DNA from: Gordonia gummivorans
GTDB taxonomy: Bacteria > Actinomycetota > Actinomycetes > Mycobacteriales > Mycobacteriaceae
Reading direction: 5' to 3'
Assembly: GCF_022513585.1 (NCBI RefSeq)
Contig: NZ_JAKWBF010000002.1
Coordinates: forward strand, 62,001 to 126,000
DNA length: 64,000 nucleotides
Below, one piece after another: positions 15,959 to 24,830 of this stretch. The notes beneath the pieces were generated by a model. That model had not been told where the DNA came from. It worked only from the letters and a program-made list of their open reading frames with translations, and made no database searches. Both the position numbers and the translations under genes were made by a program. Position 1 is the stretch's first letter; each line of letters starts with the position of its first letter.

Positions 15959-16339
15959 TCAGCCGTCGGCGTGGCCGACGCACTGTTCCGCGGGAAGATG
16001 ACTGTGGGCCCACTTGACCAGCGCCTCGAAAACGGGTGAGATCGCCAGTCCGTCGTCGGTGAGCGCGTAGGTCACGGCGACTGGAGGTCCGGGGTCCACC
16101 TTGCGCTCGACGAGATTTGCTCTCGTCAGTTCGTTGAGTCGGTCCGACAGCATCGAATCGCTGATGCCCAGTCCGCGCTTGAGCTCGGCAAAACCTGCCG
16201 GCCCGTGCATCAACGTGCCCAGCAGAAGTCCGTTCCAGCGTTTGCCCAGAAAGGTGAACGCCCGGGTCAGCGTCGCATCGCAGGCGGGGGGCTGACCATC
16301 CGTCGACGATGCCACCGATGCAGCGCGACGAGTAGGCAT
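15959..16339 (-). CDS. HxlR-family transcriptional regulator
   Basis: A 126-residue winged-helix regulator of the HxlR/DUF24 family. Recognisable parts are 'FLGKRWNGLLLGTLMHG', 'FAELKRGLGISDSMLSDRL', 'LVERKVDPGPPVAVTYALT' and 'VFEALVKWAHSH'. Cys18 near the N-terminus is where redox- or aldehyde-sensing HxlR proteins carry their sensor Cys. It is divergent from a nitroreductase gene and shares a palindromic operator with it, so it probably controls that enzyme. ATG 16339 gives the normal family length; the frame stays open further upstream but reads across the nitroreductase. Confidence 0.9.
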   Translation of the reverse strand: MPTRRAASVASSTDGQPPACDATLTRAFTFLGKRWNGLLLGTLMHGPAGFAELKRGLGISDSMLSDRLNELTRANLVERKVDPGPPVAVTYALTDDGLAISPVFEALVKWAHSHLPAEQCVGHADG

Positions 16340-16373
16340 GGGTCCGATCTTAGCAACTCTCGGTTTGGACTTA

Positions 16374-16390
16374 ACTACTAGATTAGTAGT
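16374..16390. promoter_or_regulatory. HxlR-type operator palindrome
   Basis: ACTACTA (16374-16380), 3 bp, TAGTAGT (16384-16390), a perfect palindrome in an AT-rich divergent promoter region. HxlR regulators commonly bind ACTA-rich palindromes, so this is the likely binding site. Confidence 0.7.
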
Positions 16391-16432
16391 ACCATCAAAT
16401 TGAAGAGCCACACTGATTATAGGAGTAAATCG

Positions 16433-17053
16433 ATGAGTGTAGATCTTGGGTATGACCTCGAACAGCTGGACGAGCGCGGCCGATCGCTGCTGTTCACCGA
16501 AGCGCGAACCGCCAATTCGTTTGCCGACATCCCCGTCTCCGACGACGAGTTGCAGGGCATCTGGGATCTCGCCCGGTGGTCTCCGTCGGGCGCCAACGCG
16601 CAGCCCCTGCGCGCGTTGTTCATCCGAACCCAGGGCGGGCGCGAACGACTGGCGCCGCACATGATGGAGACCAACGGCGACAAGGTTCTCGCCGCCCCCG
16701 CGCTGGCCATCCTGGCCTACGACGGACGCTTCTACGAACAGTTCCCAACGACATTCCCGGATCGTGCCGAGATGTACTTCCAGCACTTCTCCTCGATGCC
16801 GGAGGACGTCGTCAAGGACATGGCCGAGTACAACGCCGCTCTGCAGTCCGGTGTGTTCCTCATGGCGGTCCGCGCACAAGGGCTCGCTGCCGGCCCGATG
16901 GGCGGATTCGACCGCGCTGGTGTCGACGCGGAGTTCTTCGCCGGCACGACGTGGAAGAGCCATCTGGTTGTCACCATCGGACACCCCGGGGACAACCCGT
17001 GGTTTGACCGACTGCCGCGCGTCCCGGCGGAGACCGCCCTCGCCTGGGGGTGA
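16433..17053 (+). CDS. Nitroreductase-family protein (RutE/HadB-like)
   Basis: A 206-residue FMN-dependent reductase of the malonic semialdehyde reductase-like nitroreductase subfamily. The N-terminal 'LLFTEARTANSFADIPVSD' and 'WDLARWSPSGANAQPLR' bind FMN; 'GVFLMAVRAQGLAAGPMGGFD' and 'SHLVVTIGHPG' are family marks. It would reduce toxic carbonyl or nitro compounds with NAD(P)H in the cytoplasm. An AGGAG site lies 7 nt before the ATG. Divergent from the HxlR regulator. Confidence 0.9.
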   Translation: MSVDLGYDLEQLDERGRSLLFTEARTANSFADIPVSDDELQGIWDLARWSPSGANAQPLRALFIRTQGGRERLAPHMMETNGDKVLAAPALAILAYDGRFYEQFPTTFPDRAEMYFQHFSSMPEDVVKDMAEYNAALQSGVFLMAVRAQGLAAGPMGGFDRAGVDAEFFAGTTWKSHLVVTIGHPGDNPWFDRLPRVPAETALAWG

Positions 17054-17125
17054 TCCATACCGACGGCAATAGACGTCGGTATGGATCGCGAGCGAGCGCC
17101 CGAAACCGAGCGCGAGCCGTGGCGA

Positions 17126-18294
17126 CTACATCTCGCGGCGAATGGCACCCTCGGCGCGCAGGTCGGCCAGCGTCGGGTAGCCGTTGATCGCCATCAGGAG
17201 ATCGGCCTCGGCCAGCACCGACCGGAGGTGATGCACCAGCCCGTCCGCGCCGCCGACGGCCAGCGCGTATGCATAAGAGCGTCCGAGACCGACCGCGGTG
17301 GCCCCGAGCGCCAGCGCGAGGACGACGTCGCTCCCGTTGCGCACCCCCGAATCGAACAGGACCGGCGTATCGCCCGCGGCGGCCACCACGCCGGGAAGTG
17401 CTGCAAGGCGGGTAGTCCTCCATTCGCCTGGCGCCCAACATGATTCGAGCAGTAGATCGCGTCGGCACCGACGTCAATGGCGCGGCGGACGTCGTCGGGG
17501 TGACATACCCCTTTCGGAATGACGAGGAGATCGGTCACCTCTCGAATCCAGGCGAGGTCGTCCCAAGTGACCGGCTGCCCGAAGTTCGCCGCCCACGTCA
17601 GGATCGCAGTGGGCAGGTCCTCCTCCGGGCTCTTGGCGAGCTTGGCAAGGAAATTGGGATCGGTGAAGTAGTTGGAGACGCACATCCCACGCAGCTGCGG
17701 AAAGTTGGATGTAATGAGGTCACGCGGCCGCCAGCCAGGCGTCCAGGTGTCGAGGGTGACCGCGATTCCCTTGTACCCGGACTGCTCGGCACGGCGGATG
17801 AAGCTCAGCGCGAGGTCACGATCCCTGGGCATGTACAGCTGAAAGAAGCCCGGCGTCTCCTGGTGGACGGCACCGGTCTCCTCGACCGGGTCCATGGACA
17901 GCGTGGACTGCACGGCCGGGATTCCGGTGCGGTCGGCGGCGCGTGCGACCGCGAGATCGCCGTGGAACTCCTGTGAGCAGATCCGGATCACCCCGATCGG
18001 CGCCATGAATACCGGCGACGGCAGCGTCATGCCGAACAATTCGACGGACAAGTCACGTTCGACCGCCCCCACACCCATTCGGGGCACTACGCCCCACTTC
18101 TCAAAGGCATCGACGTTTGCCCGCTGCGTCCGCTCGTTCCCACACCCACCGGCGACATAGGACCAGATCCAGGGCGGCAACACCTCCTGCGCCCGGTGTT
18201 CCAGGGACTCCGAATCCACGGGATACCTCGGAAGCCGGCCCTGGGTGCCGGCCAGGTATATCTCGAGTTGAAAAGCCCCGTAATCGGGTGTCAT
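17126..18294 (-). pseudogene. FMN-dependent alpha-hydroxy-acid oxidase (lactate 2-monooxygenase-like), frameshifted
   Basis: The 5' frame (18294 down to about 17390) encodes a lactate monooxygenase-type TIM barrel: 'WIWSYVAGGCGNERTQ', 'VFMAPIGVIRICSQEFHGD', 'LDTWTPGWRPRDL'. The frame then shifts at about 17390 near 'ALQHFP'; the true continuation '[19 protein letters not shown]' to '[11 protein letters not shown]' is in another frame to 17126. One missing C in the CAC-CTT-CCC region would explain it. The catalytic motif expected as SNHGGRQ reads SNHVGRQ, a second damaging change. The ATG at 18294 has a good GAGGAGG site. Either real inactivation or a sequencing error. Confidence 0.85.
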
Positions 18295-18646
18295 GTCAGT
18301 GCCTCCTCGTGGCGCAAGCCTGGGCGCCCAGATCAGCCTCCGAGTCTGGGCCGAAGCCTTGTGACTGTGGTCACAACGCGACGTTCGACTGGGTCGCTGA
18401 GCCCGACAAGCCGGCACGCCCGTCGCCAAGGGCCCGCGTGTCGACTTCTGGGAATCCGGGCCCGAGCACGCGTGAAGCGCCTGATCCGCCTTTCACCTGG
18501 TATTTCATCCCAATCGTGGCATTTGTCGCTCGCGGCGTGACGGGTGAGCCCCCTCACGTCCACCCCCTTCTCGCTGGCTTCGCCGACCTTTCCGTGAGTA
18601 GCCTCGCCGTGTCCTTGCCGATACCGAACTGTTACCAAAAGACGAA
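18295..18646. other. 352-bp divergent region with a CRP-type site
   Basis: No coding sequence. It holds the CRP/GlxR-type palindrome at 18359-18376 and the promoters of the oxidase pseudogene (left) and M23 peptidase (right). The remaining sequence has several C-rich stretches and no riboswitch that I can recognise. Confidence 0.6.
18359..18376. promoter_or_regulatory. CRP/GlxR-type binding site
   Basis: TTGTGACTGTGGTCACAA fits the consensus TGTGA-N6-TCACA without mismatch and is a perfect 7-4-7 palindrome. It lies 65 bp upstream of the oxidase start and 271 bp upstream of the peptidase. Actinobacterial CRP homologues bind this sequence. Confidence 0.75.
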
Positions 18647-19309
18647 ATGGACAACGACGTGCCACGAAACCAACTGAACGCACACAACTCGACAAAGCCC
18701 GTCACCCGCGCCTGGACCACCAAGGTCAAGACCGGCGCCGTCGTAGCCTTCGCGGGCACGATCGGCCTCACCATCGGAGGCGCAGCCCACGCGGCGGCGC
18801 AGCCCGCTCCCCCGATGCCCAAGCTGCCCGCGAACGTGACACTTCCGCCGCAGGTCGACAACCTGGCGCGCGGCATTCTCCCCCCGAACATCCTTCCGCC
18901 GCGCGTTCTCCCGCACGTGCCGGGCCGCGCCGTGGCGCCGACCAGCGGCACCGTCACCTCGGGCTACGGCGAACGCTGGGGCAGCCACCACAACGGAGTC
19001 GACATCGCCAACAAGATCGGGACCCCGGTCTACGCGGTGACCGACGGAGTCGTCCTCGAATCCGGTCCGGCGTCGGGCTTCGGCCAGTGGGTCCGCGTTC
19101 GGCAGGACGACGGCACCACCGGCGTCTTCGGCCATGTCGACAAGAGCTTTGTCCACGCCGGACAGAAGGTCAGCGCCGGCCAGAAGATCGCCACCGTCGG
19201 AAACCGTGGCCAGTCCACCGGGCCGCACCTGCACTACGAGGTCTGGGACAAGAGCGGCAACAAGATCAATCCGCAGGTCTGGCTGAACAAGCGCAACGTC
19301 CACCCGTGA
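18647..19309 (+). CDS. Secreted M23-family peptidase (LytM/lysostaphin-like)
   Basis: A 220-residue exported cell-wall peptidase. Residues 1-50 hold a signal sequence with hydrophobic core 'TGAVVAFAGTIGLTIGG' and an AHA-like cleavage site. A Pro-rich linker (about 55-95) follows, then the M23 domain with zinc and catalytic motifs HHNGVDIA and HLHYEV. All key His/Asp residues are present, so it may cut peptidoglycan cross-bridges; some M23 proteins only bind. GTG 18659 is an alternative start; no clear ribosome-binding site precedes either. Confidence 0.88.
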   Translation: MDNDVPRNQLNAHNSTKPVTRAWTTKVKTGAVVAFAGTIGLTIGGAAHAAAQPAPPMPKLPANVTLPPQVDNLARGILPPNILPPRVLPHVPGRAVAPTSGTVTSGYGERWGSHHNGVDIANKIGTPVYAVTDGVVLESGPASGFGQWVRVRQDDGTTGVFGHVDKSFVHAGQKVSAGQKIATVGNRGQSTGPHLHYEVWDKSGNKINPQVWLNKRNVHP

Positions 19310-19335
19310 CCCGCTGACCAACCAACGCGGCCCGG

Positions 19336-19362
19336 GCGGAATCGTCGCTACGACGATTCCGC
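19336..19362. terminator. Bidirectional terminator between convergent genes
   Basis: 12-bp perfect arms (GCGGAATCGTCG at 19336-19347, complement 19351-19362) with a 3-base loop CTA that also forms the stop codon of the leftward gene. It serves the rightward peptidase gene and overlaps the 3' end of the leftward one. Confidence 0.65.
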
Positions 19363-19758
19363 GGAACTCGCGACGACGCGACCCCGGTCGAGGACCTCGT
19401 TGAGCACGCGTGTGGCCGCCTCGACGTCTGCGGTGGGCAAGCCACCCCAGATCGGCGCGGTCAGCCGGGAGATCCTCGCTCCTGTTTGATCGAGGAACTC
19501 CCGGCCGCGCATGGTCAGCGCGTCGCCATCGAGCAACCCCTTCTCCGCCAGGCCACCGATGATCTGCTCGGCATCGGCAAAACGTGCCCGATCTGAGACG
19601 ACCGCGGACAGGCCGGCGGGTCCGTTCGTGTTCTGCGCCGCGATCCGCAAGGTGACCCATTCCCTCTCGGAGATATTGGAGTCGCGCAGTACGGACTCCA
19701 GTAGTGCGCCGAGCGTCTTCTCGACCTGACCGATCAACTGGGGCCCGAACTCGATCAT
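19348..19758 (-). CDS. MarR-like winged-helix regulator (136 aa)
   Basis: A probable MarR-type regulator: 'NISEREWVTLRIAAQNTNGPA', a recognition region with 'DRARFADAEQIIGGLAEKGLL', and the wing 'LTMRGREFLDQTGA'. The match is weaker than for its divergent neighbour. ATG 19758 follows GAGGAGAGC; the frame is open to 19800. It is divergent from another MarR gene across an 88-bp region with two palindromes, so they may cross-regulate. Confidence 0.7.
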   Translation of the reverse strand: MIEFGPQLIGQVEKTLGALLESVLRDSNISEREWVTLRIAAQNTNGPAGLSAVVSDRARFADAEQIIGGLAEKGLLDGDALTMRGREFLDQTGARISRLTAPIWGGLPTADVEAATRVLNEVLDRGRVVASSAESS

Positions 19759-19783
19759 CCCGCTCTCCTCGCCGTCTTTATTC

Positions 19784-19828
19784 GTTGGTTGCACCAACAA
19801 TACTCCGATAACGTTGGCCTGGCCAACG
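19784..19828. promoter_or_regulatory. Twin GTTGG palindromes in a divergent MarR promoter
   Basis: GTTGG-n5-CCAAC (19784-19798) and CGTTGG-n5-CCAACG (19812-19828) have centres 29 bp apart. The shared half-site and position between two MarR-type genes mark them as operators. Confidence 0.7.
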
Positions 19829-19846
19829 AACTGGTACGGTCACGAC

Positions 19847-20260
19847 ATGACGGATCGTCTCCGGCACCAGGCCACGTGGCTGATGAGTCGCGCGAACCTT
19901 CGCGCTCACACCCTCCTCCAGCAGGCGTTCTCCGCAGCCGATTCGCGGCCATACTTCTACCGCATCATGGCGACCCTGGAATCGGCAGATCGACTGAGCC
20001 AGGCCGACATCGGTCGAGCGACTGGCCTCGATCGCAGTGACGTGACCATCTCGCTGCGAACCCTCGATGCGCAGGGTTTCATTGCGCGAGAGTCGGATTC
20101 GACCGACGGTAGGCGAATGCTGGTCCGCCTGACCCCTGCCGGGCACCGCGAACTCGATCGCCTGGCCTCAGTCCTCGCCTCGGTACAAGAGGGATTCTTG
20201 GCGCCGTTGGCACCGACCGAACGAGAGACCCTGACACAGTTGCTCGACCGCCTCGGCTGA
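19847..20260 (+). CDS. MarR-family transcriptional regulator
   Basis: A 137-residue regulator with the classic MarR core: helix-turn-helix 'LSQADIGRATGLDRSDVTISLRTL' split as 'LSQADIGRATGLDRSDV' and 'ISLRTLDAQGFIARESD', then wing 'STDGRRMLVRLTPAGHREL'. It binds as a dimer, probably at the GTTGG palindromes just upstream. Its targets may be itself, the divergent gene, and perhaps the oxidoreductase pair downstream on the other strand. Confidence 0.9.
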   Translation: MTDRLRHQATWLMSRANLRAHTLLQQAFSAADSRPYFYRIMATLESADRLSQADIGRATGLDRSDVTISLRTLDAQGFIARESDSTDGRRMLVRLTPAGHRELDRLASVLASVQEGFLAPLAPTERETLTQLLDRLG

Positions 20261-20375
20261 TCCGAAGAGTACTGCTGTTGAGACGACAATGGACTCTCGC
20301 CAGGGGCTTCGAGGCTCGTCGTCAGGGCTCCTCACACCTCGGCCATCGGAGGGTCGATGCTCGCTGGAGTGGGGT

Positions 20376-21088
20376 TCACCCGAAGCGTTCAGTCCTGATC
20401 CGCGCAGCGTCGTGTCCCGCCGCGATCATCGCCCGCGCGCAGTGCTCGACGAAATCCGTAGGGCCACAGATGAAGACGGTCGGTTGACGCTCGGGCGCGA
20501 TCGTGACGGCGCCGAGTTCATCTGCGGTCGCGCGACCGGGACGACGCGGATCACCGTCAGGTGCATTCCGGGTGTGGAAGTACGTGATCGGCATCCGGTG
20601 GTGTGACGACAGCTGATCGAGCTCGGCACCGAAGTAGCGTCGATCCGGGGCTCGTAGAGAGTAGACGAGGTTGAACGGCACCGACGGCGCGGCGACCTCG
20701 CGGAGACGAATCATCGACATCAGCGGCACGATTCCCGAGCCGCCACCGATCAACTGCACCGGCTCGGTGCCGGCCGGGTCCCACGTGAACCAATTTCCGT
20801 GTGGACCGCTGATCTCCAGAGGGTCGCCTCGTTCCACGACATCGACAAGGTAGGGCGACACCTCCCCGTCGTCGGCCCTCTCGACAGTGACCTCGATGGT
20901 GCGGGTCTCACGAACATCGGACAGCGAGTAGGCACGCGAGGTGGAATAGCCGTCCTCGGCGGTCAGTCGGATGTCGACATGTGCACCCGCGTCGGCCTTA
21001 AACGGTTCGCTCAAGGCCAATCGGAAGGAGCGGGCGGTCGGCGTTTGCAGCTCGGCTGCGATCACCGTGGTGACCTGCCAGTGGGTGG

Positions 21089-21092
<4 letters not shown>
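20376..21092 (-). CDS. FAD/NAD(P)H-dependent ferredoxin-reductase-type protein
   Basis: A 238-residue flavoprotein reductase. FAD binding by 'SRAYSLSDV', the NAD(P) Rossmann start 'LIGGGSGIVPLMSMIR', and the end 'TVFICGPTDFVEHCARAM' are present. There is no plant-type [2Fe-2S] domain. It overlaps the upstream molybdenum oxidoreductase gene by 4 bp; such pairs are common, the reductase feeding electrons to the molybdoenzyme. Confidence 0.9.
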
Positions 21093-21685
<593 letters not shown>

Positions 21686-21727
21686 CGGGCGCAACCCCCA
21701 CTTTCACGATCACTTCCCCTTTCACCA

Positions 21728-21760
21728 TATACCGAGGTAGGGGGCTTGCGGCAAGGCCCC
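21728..21760 (+). promoter_or_regulatory. helR promoter with rifamycin-associated element (RAE)
   Basis: GGGGCTTGCGGCAAGGCCCC at 21741-21760 matches, as I recall it, the published rifamycin-associated element found before rifamycin-resistance genes in actinobacteria. A possible -10 (TATACC, 21728-21733) ends 7 bp before it, so the element overlaps the transcription start, as reported for RAE promoters. It makes helR probably rifamycin-inducible. Confidence 0.8.
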
Positions 21761-21808
21761 CATCGTGGTGCACCATGGTCGACTCCGCCACCTCACGGAA
21801 GAGACTGC

Positions 21809-23956
21809 ATGCCGTTCGACCGCCCCATCTTCACCCTTGCCGCCGACCATCCCGCTCACGCCAACCCGACTCTGATCACCACTGACACCGAATGGATGGC
21901 GCGTATCGCCCAACACCTGGAGCACTCTGTCAGCACGCTCACCGCCCGGCTCGACGAGCTGCGCCGAACACTGTCGGGCAACGAATGGCAGGAGGCGTCC
22001 GATCGTGATCTGGAGATCCGCGGTCTGACCTCGAGACTCGCCGTACTCCGACGCCACGAGCGCGACGTCTGCCTCGGGCGTTTCGTCTGTCGCGATGGCA
22101 GCATCGTCTACATCGGCCGCGTCGGTCTCGTTGACTTCGACGGCGACGTACTGCTCGTCGATTGGCGCACTCCGGAGGCCGAGCCATATTTCGGAGCGAC
22201 GCAGGCTCATCCCGCAGACCTGGAGAGTCGGCGTAGGTATCGCTGGTCGCAGGGCAGCATCGTCGACTTCTGGGACGAGATCCTGGTCGACGCCCCGCTC
22301 ACCCACCCGGTCGCTCCGGACGACGATTCCGCGTTCCTTGCCACGCTGTCGGTCGGACGTTCGCCTCGGATGCGCGATGTCCTCGGCACTATCGCATCAG
22401 ATCAGGACCTCGCGGTGCGCGCGCCGTCGCAGGGCGCACTCGTCGTCGACGGCGGTCCCGGAACGGGCAAAACCGTTGTCGCACTACATCGTGCCGCGTA
22501 CTTGCTTTACGCCGACGAGCGCGTGAGCGGGCACCGTGGCGGCGTGCTGGTGGTGGGACCGCACGAGCCGTATCTGGGCTACGTCGCCGACGTCTTGCCC
22601 AATCTCGGTACCGACGGGGTGCGGCTGTGCACACCGAACGACATCGTCGCCGAGGGCGAACAGTCTCGGCCAGAACGCGATCCGGGCGTGGCGCACCTCA
22701 AGGGCTCGCTGGCGATGGTGCGCGCAGTGGAACGCGCGGTGCTGTTCTATGAGCAACCACCGTCGACGACCACGGTCGACACACTCTGGGGCGAAGTCAC
22801 GTTCACGGCCGCCGACTGGTCGGAGGCCTTCGATGCCGCCGGCGACGCGCCACACAACGAAGCCCGCGAACACATCTGGGAGACGCTGAGCGATATCGCC
22901 GTGGATTCGATTCGCGCCGTTGTCGGGGACATCGCGAGTGAAATGGTCAGCGCCGCACTGCAGTCCGACGAGGACCTGGCTGCCCTGGTCAGCCGCTCCT
23001 GGCCCATCGTGCACGCCACCGACATCGTCGGCGATCTGTGGACGGTTCCGGCATTCCTGCGCTGGTGCGATCCCGACCTCACCGAGGACCAGGTCCGGCT
23101 ACTCCAACGCCCCGATGGAGCGGCGTGGACATCCGCGGATCTCCCCCTCCTCGATGCTGCCCGTCGCCGCCTCGGCGACCCCGGGGCCGAGCAGCGTCGT
23201 CGGCGCCGCGCAAAGGTACTGGCCGCCCAGCGGGCAGAAATGGATGACGTGGTGAGCCACTTGATTTCATCGAGAGAGTACGACGACGGCGAAGGCTTGA
23301 TGTCGATGCTCCGGCAAGGTGACCTGCGCGACGCGCTCGTCGACGAGAGCGAAGTGCCTCGTGCAGATCCCGACCTGTTGGCCGGTCCCTTCGCACACAT
23401 CATCGTCGACGAAGCGCAGGAACTCGCCGACGCACAGTGGCACATGCTGACCGACCGATGCCCGTCCGGGAGCATGACCGTCGTCGGCGACCGCGCACAG
23501 GCTCGGCGAGGGTTCTCGGAGTCGTGGACAGAACGCCTCACCCGCATCGGGCTGGGCGAGGTCCGAATCGCGCCTCTCAGCGTCAACTACCGCACCCCGG
23601 CGGAGATCATGGAGACCGCCGAACCCATCATCCGCGCCGCCCTCCCCGACGCCAATGTGCCCACCTCCATACGCCGATCCGGCCGGCCCGTCGGGCACAT
23701 TCCGATCGTCGACCTCCACGGGTTCCTGGACAAGTGGCTCGCGGATCATCCCGACACGACGGCATGTGTCATCGGCGACGCCACGTTCGACGAGAGGCCG
23801 CGCGTCCGGTCACTGAGCCCCGAACGAGTCAAGGGCCTCGAATTCGACCTGGTCATCGTGGTGCGGCCGGAAGACTTCGGCTCTGGTATCACCGGATCGG
23901 TGGACACCTATGTGGCCATGACCCGGGCCACGGCAGAATTGGTCATCGCACGGTGA
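21809..23956 (+). CDS. helR: HelR-type RNA polymerase motor ATPase (HelD family), rifamycin resistance
   Basis: A 715-residue UvrD/Rep-like superfamily 1 protein that acts on RNA polymerase, not DNA. An N-terminal coiled coil with 'SVSTLTARLDELRRTL' enters the secondary channel. 'GRVGLVDFDGDVLLVDWRTP' is typical of HelD proteins. Motif I is GGPGTGKT (about residue 215), motif II 'IIVDEAQELADAQW', motif III 'MTVVGDRAQARRG', and motifs V-VI 'VKGLEFDLVIVV' and 'YVAMTRATAEL'. HelR dislodges rifamycin from RNA polymerase. The ATG at 21809 follows GGAAGAG; the frame extends upstream across the RAE, which argues for this start. Confidence 0.88.
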   Translation: MPFDRPIFTLAADHPAHANPTLITTDTEWMARIAQHLEHSVSTLTARLDELRRTLSGNEWQEASDRDLEIRGLTSRLAVLRRHERDVCLGRFVCRDGSIVYIGRVGLVDFDGDVLLVDWRTPEAEPYFGATQAHPADLESRRRYRWSQGSIVDFWDEILVDAPLTHPVAPDDDSAFLATLSVGRSPRMRDVLGTIASDQDLAVRAPSQGALVVDGGPGTGKTVVALHRAAYLLYADERVSGHRGGVLVVGPHEPYLGYVADVLPNLGTDGVRLCTPNDIVAEGEQSRPERDPGVAHLKGSLAMVRAVERAVLFYEQPPSTTTVDTLWGEVTFTAADWSEAFDAAGDAPHNEAREHIWETLSDIAVDSIRAVVGDIASEMVSAALQSDEDLAALVSRSWPIVHATDIVGDLWTVPAFLRWCDPDLTEDQVRLLQRPDGAAWTSADLPLLDAARRRLGDPGAEQRRRRRAKVLAAQRAEMDDVVSHLISSREYDDGEGLMSMLRQGDLRDALVDESEVPRADPDLLAGPFAHIIVDEAQELADAQWHMLTDRCPSGSMTVVGDRAQARRGFSESWTERLTRIGLGEVRIAPLSVNYRTPAEIMETAEPIIRAALPDANVPTSIRRSGRPVGHIPIVDLHGFLDKWLADHPDTTACVIGDATFDERPRVRSLSPERVKGLEFDLVIVVRPEDFGSGITGSVDTYVAMTRATAELVIAR

Positions 23957-23993
23957 GCGAGTATGCAGGGAAACGAGGATGCAGGAGCAGGCG

Positions 23994-24806
23994 ATGGACC
24001 ATCGACGTCTGACAGTCAACTGTTCGATCCTCTTCCGGTCGTTGCCACTGCATCAGCGCCCGCAGGCAGCCCGAGAAGCCGGTTTCGACGCCGTCGAGTT
24101 CTGGTGGCCGTTCGAGTCCGCAGTGCCCAGAGACAGCCATGTCGACGCGTTCGTCACGGCGATCGGCGACGCCGGTGTTCGACTGACCCATTTGAACTTC
24201 GCTGCGGGCAACCTCGCGGCTGGTGACCGCGGCCTGGTCTCCGATCCTCGAGCATCCGGCGAGTTCCGAGACAGCGTCGACGTGGCGGTCGGCATCGGTA
24301 AGCTTTTGGGGACAGTCGGTTTCAATGCGCTCTACGGCAACCGGATCGAGGGCGTCGGTGCCGACAGCCAGGATCACCTGGCCGCCGAGAACCTCGCATT
24401 TGCCGCGCGGGCCGCGGCGACGATCGACGCGGACATTCTGATCGAGCCCCTCAGTGCGATTCCCACGTACCCGCTGCGGCGTGCCGCCGATGCGATACAA
24501 GTCATCGAGCGCGTGCGACGAGAACACGGGTGCCGCAACCTCAAGCTGCTCGCCGACCTCTACCATCTGGCGGTCAATGGCGAGGATCTCGGGATGGTCT
24601 TATCCGGTCTCACCGATGACATCGGTCACGTGCAGATCGCCGATGCTCCCGGCCGAAGCGAACCCGGCACCGGGACATTGGATCTCGCCGGCCACCTGAG
24701 GACCCTGGCGGCCGAAGGCTATCGGGGATGGATCAGTCTCGAGTACGAGGCGACGCGCCCGGATCCGTTCGACTGGCTCCCGGGGTTCGCCTGGGGCACA
24801 ACGTAA
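23994..24806 (+). CDS. hyi: Hydroxypyruvate isomerase (TIM barrel)
   Basis: A 270-residue AP endonuclease 2-type TIM barrel of the hydroxypyruvate isomerase family. It interconverts hydroxypyruvate and tartronate semialdehyde. Family marks include 'NCSILFRSLPLHQRPQAARE', 'GFDAVEFWWPF', 'HLNFAAGNLAAGDRG', 'LIEPLS' with the metal Glu, 'LLADLYHLAVNGED' and 'GHVQIADAPGRSEPGTG'. ATG 23994 lies 7 nt after AGGAG. Followed after 24 bp by the reductase gene of the same pathway. No glyoxylate carboligase is nearby. Confidence 0.9.
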   Translation: MDHRRLTVNCSILFRSLPLHQRPQAAREAGFDAVEFWWPFESAVPRDSHVDAFVTAIGDAGVRLTHLNFAAGNLAAGDRGLVSDPRASGEFRDSVDVAVGIGKLLGTVGFNALYGNRIEGVGADSQDHLAAENLAFAARAAATIDADILIEPLSAIPTYPLRRAADAIQVIERVRREHGCRNLKLLADLYHLAVNGEDLGMVLSGLTDDIGHVQIADAPGRSEPGTGTLDLAGHLRTLAAEGYRGWISLEYEATRPDPFDWLPGFAWGTT

Positions 24807-24830
24807 TCAGCAACCGACCAGGGAGCGGAA

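Noticed and set aside
18377-18646. c-di-AMP (ydaO) riboswitch before the M23 peptidase
   Set aside because: Such riboswitches precede some actinobacterial wall-hydrolase genes, but I could not find the conserved core motifs here.
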